In this document: in pieces, positions 59,066 through 64,000 of the stretch
How the letters are laid out: each line of letters opens with the position of its first letter
Numbering within the stretch: position 1 is the stretch's first letter
Source: Muraenolepis orangiensis
Taxonomy: Eukaryota; Chordata; Actinopteri; Gadiformes; Muraenolepididae
DNA length: 64,000 nt
NCBI GenBank assembly: GCA_027704905.1
Contig: CM051013.1
Span: 8,487,450-8,551,449 of the forward strand
Direction of reading: 5' to 3'
Position numbers and translations under genes: made by a program
Notes under the pieces: generated by a model
What the model saw: the letters and a program-made list of their open reading frames with translations, nothing else
Databases searched by the model: none
What the model was told of the DNA's origin: nothing

Positions 59066-59517
59066 GAGAGGTAAGACAATACAGCTGACTGGGGACAACG
59101 GAAGAGGAGAATGTGATAAAAAAAACATGAAGAAGACGCAGCTAAGGTTAGCGGCGGAGCTGCTGTGAGACGTAGCGACTTGCAGTAGCAAGTCACCCCG
59201 GAGAGGCTGACTCATCGCCAACGCACAGAACCGCGTCACGCGGATGAGGGAAAGGAAAAGATCAATCCTGTTCCAGGCTGTTAACAGCTTGTTTGTTATT
59301 GTGTACCCGATACAGTGGTCTGGCAAGTCCAAACGGAGCTACAGAAACCCAAAACCGCCCACCCACCTCCCTTATCCCATATCAGCAAACGCTAGCAGGT
59401 ACCTCAACGTCGACTGTGTTCCGTCATAACAATGTGACCGTTTCAGAAAGGTTTCATGGCAAACATACTGTTTCTCAAACTGACTTCCCACCGTGTGTGT
59501 TTGTGTGTGTCTTCTTC

Positions 59518-59668
<151 letters not shown>

Positions 59669-59838
59669 TCTCGCTCGCACGTGTGTGTGTGAGAGCGAGA
59701 GACACACACACACAGCGAGTGAGTGAGTATGTGTGAAGCATCTGTTTGTTTATCAGTAATGAGACTCAACGGCTGCTTGGCCCCAAAACGCTTGTGAGCA
59801 GAAAGGTGAGGCTGACTGCGTTTGCTGAATCCGTGTCA

Positions 59839-59954
<116 letters not shown>

Positions 59955-61328
59955 TCGAACACGCTGTGCCACACAAGTAGAAGACAGGGTTTCCCTCTTT
60001 CCCTCGGTTTTTTTCCAAATAACATCACAACAATCACATTCATTCTGTAGTGAGACGAACCCACTAAAATGTGAGCTCCACCCCAGTGAACCTTTGGTCC
60101 TGTCTGGTCTGACACACACAGAGCGAGCGCTGCTGTCTGATGCTGATCTGAGGGGAGAGGGGGTGTGAAGCCTTGTTGTTCTCCTCTGTCACTCTGTGCC
60201 CTGACCGCTAGTCACAGCACGGCTAGCGCAGGCTGCAGGGAGCAGATGGATGCAAGCACACAGCACATATTTTTAGCATGTTTGACCCTTAGGGGGGGGG
60301 GGGGGGCAGAACAGACCTTTGTGTATTACATTTCAATTGGTGCACGTGTGCATGTGTGTGTGTGTGTGTGCGTGCGTGTGTGTGTGCGCGTGTGTGTGTC
60401 TGTGAGTTAGATGGGGAGATGTCGACACTCTCCCTCTCACAAGAAGTCCTTTATCTACTGCAGGAAGCGCCTGAGGGGAGAAGGCCATCCCACATCCATC
60501 CAGAGATTAGCGAGACTAGAGAGATACAAGTCACATGACTCATGGCTACCACGACTACAGCATCTGCTGCTCAACCCGGCTAATCCCTTCACCATCGCCC
60601 CCTCCCTGGTGATGTCACTTCTACGCCGGTGTATTACTACGACCGACCGAATAATCACGATCACACTCACGCTCATATTCCCAGAATCCCAATCAGTGGT
60701 GGTTGGTTCACCCAGCGCAGGGCAACAGGGTGGAGAGCGTTGTCGATCTGCATCACCCGAATTTTCCCTCCACTTTTTTTGTTGTTGTCGTTGTTGAAAC
60801 ATTCACTTGCTGCCAGATCCCGGGTAGTCTGGCAGTCACAAGTTTCCATCCCTTTCTGTGAACATTTCTTTTCGGGGACAGACACAAGCCTGTTTGTCTC
60901 TCTGTGACAAAGAGCAACCTACATGATGGTCAGAGTCTCTCTCCATCGGCCCGTGCGAGGGTGGGTTTGTCGGCAGCGGATGTGGGCGGGGCGTCGTACG
61001 GACGTTTCTCTTTTCACGTTGAGAATGCGTAGAGTGAGAGTGCGTACATTTCACTCGTGTTGTTGACACTGTGTAGCAGGCTGTGCACAAGGTCAAGGAC
61101 AATGTATTTAAAGGAGGATGTGTGGACGAATGTGGACTTGGGAACCAGTGACTTCATCTGAGCAGAAAGAAGGGCAGCTAGTCAGGGGACGGGGCTGCTG
61201 GCCAACGGCCCGGGACGGAGGACTGGAGAACCGGGGGGGACGTTGGAAAAAGTGAAAACAGCAATGTCTGTGAAAACACTGTCTGAACACAGTGGGGAAC
61301 GAAGGCAAAATCAAAGCAGTGGTGTAGG

Positions 61329-61330
<2 letters not shown>

Positions 61331-61398
<68 letters not shown>
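61331..61398 (+). repeat. (CT)n microsatellite
   Basis: About 33 CT units. With the GA runs at 61477-61560 and 61831-61922 it forms potential long duplexes. Confidence 0.95.
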
Positions 61399-61400
<2 letters not shown>

Positions 61401-61474
61401 CCGAGGACGCACAAGTGATGTGATTGCTGCAGCGACAGCAAAGATAGATAGAGTGCCATACAAGAATAGATGGT

Positions 61475-61606
<132 letters not shown>

Positions 61607-61728
61607 GGACTGAAATAGCCCAGTACAGAAGTGTGCGTCATGGTGAAGAAGGAGCACACTGCACAGATGAATCCATCCATAGTCCAACAACAGAGCTGTT
61701 GGACTATTACTACTGCATTCCCCTTCAC

Positions 61729-61739
61729 ACACACACACG

Positions 61740-61783
<44 letters not shown>

Positions 61784-61828
61784 CACACACCACCCAAATA
61801 TCCTACAGCACAGGCTGCAAGAACCCTG

Positions 61829-61922
<94 letters not shown>
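61729..61922 (+). repeat. (CA)n and (AG)n microsatellites
   Basis: A CA run at 61729-61790 and an AG run at 61831-61922. Confidence 0.95.
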
Positions 61923-61926
<4 letters not shown>

Positions 61927-62159
61927 CGACTGTGTGGTAGAGCAGATGTATGTATGTGACTCTTGTCTGCATGGGAAGGGAGTGTGTACTTGTGGTTAAT
62001 AGTATTTGCAGTAAAGCGGTCTGGGGTGTTGAGTTGGGGGTGGTGGGGGGTGTGGGTGGTGGGGGGAGGGGGGGTGGTAAGGGTGGGGGTCCGGGTTTGA
62101 CCGTTAAACATTCCACACCTTTTAAAAAATGCTCCTTGCAGCATTCACCGGCCCATTTG

Positions 62160-62440
62160 AAACTAGAGGGGCCCTCAGTAGTGCCCATACCTCCACCACG
62201 ACCAAAACACTCCCCTTGATCCAGATTCACATCTGGATCTGCGCCTAAACCAAATCAACTGTTCCTTGGCCCATAAGTAATCTAACCACCAAGTTTTGTC
62301 CTAGTCCAGACAGGACTAGACGAGGACTAGACGGGACAGACAGGACTAGACGCTTTGTACATATCATCACCTCCGCCCATCTTCGATGGCGAAGGTGATG
62401 ATATGTACAAAGCGTCTCATTGAAATCCCAATTGAAACAT
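62160..62440. repeat. Interspersed element with 24-bp inverted repeat
   Basis: It is related to 51895-52215. It contains an exact inverted pair at 62349-62372 and 62393-62416 (GACGCTTTGTACATATCATC...), enclosing CCATCTTCGATGG. Confidence 0.7.
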
Positions 62441-62856
62441 GAGCTTTCCATCACAAAGTCATACCTAACGTCTAGATCAGGGGATCCTTCACACTGACAC
62501 ATGAACCTCTCTCTCCTTCATACTCCAGACACTCCAGTCCTCAGGTCAAACTCACGCCTGCTATGGAGCCCCCTTTTCCTGTGGATGTCTGACTCCCGGG
62601 GAGGGAGGGAGGGAGGGAGGGGGGGGGGACATACCTCTGACCGGTGGAAGAGCTGACCACACATGGAGGTCAGCTGGCGTGACGAGAGAACAATGAGGTC
62701 AGCGCCGTTAATCTCCGACGGGGAGGTGGACGACGTGCGACTCCCATCTTTATCAGATAGTCCCAATTAACGCGGGTCACAGATCAAGAGAGAGAGCCAG
62801 AGCTCTGCTTCAAAGACTCATTGAGGCTTTTTAACAGCGCCTGGGCCATTTGCACA

Positions 62857-62929
62857 GCCACACACACACACACACATGCACACACACACAGACACACACA
62901 CACACACACAGACACACACACACACACAG

Positions 62930-62972
<43 letters not shown>
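62857..62972 (+). repeat. (CA)n microsatellite, interrupted
   Basis: CA runs with periodic CAGACACA interruptions. Confidence 0.95.
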
Positions 62973-62978
<6 letters not shown>

Positions 62979-63789
62979 AAAACAGTGTCAAATGTTGACA
63001 TGAAGGCTATCATATAAGAGAGCACATGTGTTGCTAGTGTTAGTTAGAGAGGGTTATAGGTGACCCCATGACAGCTGAGTTTGCTGTGGGTGTTACACTA
63101 TTTTGATTGCTGCTGCGAGCTACACAAAACCACTTATACTACACACTCTCTGTTATGCTAGGTCAGGCTAAATCGTGTATGTGTGTGTATATATATATAT
63201 ATATACACATGCCAATTCTGTTAAACGGTATTCTGAAAGCTGCTCGAACTTCCAAGAAGAGCAGTTGTCCAACCACCGTTCTCTCCAACTTCTCCATTAG
63301 CCCAGGACTGTAAGTTCCGCCAGGGGTGGGTCTGTCTATTGACTCTACTGTACACTCAAAGAGAGGCGTTGCTCAATCTCAATCCTGCAGTTTCACAACG
63401 TTGGGACCTGAAAGGTCATGGAAGGGTTAATCCATATCTTTGGTTTTCCTTTGACAGCCCAATCAATCCACGTTGGTTCTTTGTTGTTTACTTCCTACAG
63501 CCGACCCAGGAATGTCATCTGCATTAAAGGCACTGGAAATATGTTTACCGATATGGGCTGACGATTTGGACAGTTCTTTAAATGTACAGTATGTTAAATT
63601 GAAGTAATTAAACAAAGTAAATCAATGACCGTGTTGGAACGAATAATCAGTGCACAACAGGGGGGGGGGGGGGGTGATTCCTGAGTACCCCCCCCCCTCC
63701 TTGTCTCTCATTTTGTCGGAATTGAAAGTGCCTGTGGCTGTGGTGGAACAAGCCATGATGAGAAACAGGTAAACGAATTTCCTCCAGCG

Positions 63790-63791
<2 letters not shown>

Positions 63792-63834
<43 letters not shown>
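63792..63834 (+). repeat. (CA)n microsatellite
   Basis: About 21 CA units; a poly-G run lies at 63661-63674. Confidence 0.95.
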
Positions 63835-63835
<1 letters not shown>

Positions 63836-64000
63836 GTCTTCCCCGGAGGACGTCAGGGGCCCTCATAAATAAGAAATCAACACACACGTTACACACGTGC
63901 TGAGGTCAAAGACAATGGAACAAGATTAGTGCTCAATAAACCCTGCGAACAACTTGTTGCTCCTTTTTATAGACTAAAAACGAACCCCTACGCTGGTACA

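Overview
This is a piece of a ray-finned fish (teleost) nuclear genome. The evidence is vertebrate multi-exon genes with GT-AG introns, a fish-type cytosolic sulfotransferase pair, a Tc1-like DNA transposon, a chromodomain Ty3/gypsy retrotransposon, L2/RTE-like LINE tails, a tRNA-derived SINE, and an extreme density of dinucleotide microsatellites. Such microsatellite density is known from cods, but the species cannot be fixed from this window.

Layout. 1-2.7 kb: LINE-like tails, two large perfect palindromes and mostly unassigned sequence. 3.1-7.8 kb (minus): nr2c2 (TR4 orphan nuclear receptor), 13 coding exons, with a CpG-rich candidate promoter near 9.65-9.8 kb. 11-15 kb: a 4.1-kb element with short terminal inverted repeats that carries a decayed multi-exon gene of the fish SAMD3-like type and ends in an elaborate hairpin tail. 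19.4-20.5 kb (plus): single-exon b3galt4. 21.0-23.2 kb: Tc1-like transposon split by an L2-like LINE fragment. 24.0-30.6 kb (minus): wdr46, 14 coding exons. b3galt4 and wdr46 lie tail to tail, as in the human extended MHC class II region. 31.7-32.3 kb: a homogeneous 30-bp satellite. 33.5-36.4 and 43.4-46.4 kb (plus): two eight-exon SULT1-like sulfotransferase genes with identical exon lengths. They are separated by LINE debris and a broken gypsy element with 5-bp target duplications. 47.0-56.8 kb (minus): prrt3-like proline-rich transmembrane protein in three coding exons with a 3.65-kb intron and a 2.7-kb 3' UTR. 57-64 kb: no convincing gene; microsatellites and an 18-bp minisatellite.

The genes are not an operon or a single pathway: a nuclear receptor, a Golgi ganglioside galactosyltransferase, a nucleolar ribosome-biogenesis WD protein, two cytosolic sulfotransferases and a membrane protein. 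Every reconstructed gene model has a coding length divisible by three: nr2c2 592 aa, wdr46 612 aa, both sulfotransferases 298 aa, prrt3-like 1082 aa. That supports the hand-placed exon boundaries.

The most interesting signals are these: tandem arrays whose units contain splice-site consensus sequences (above all the wdr46 intron array, which amplifies its own 5' splice junction); mosaic divergence between the two sulfotransferases, with exon 5 diverged and exon 6 identical; the inverted-repeat element with a gene-family cargo and no visible transposase; perfect 34-46 bp palindromes; and a 57-bp piece of prrt3 coding exon lying inside that gene's own intron.
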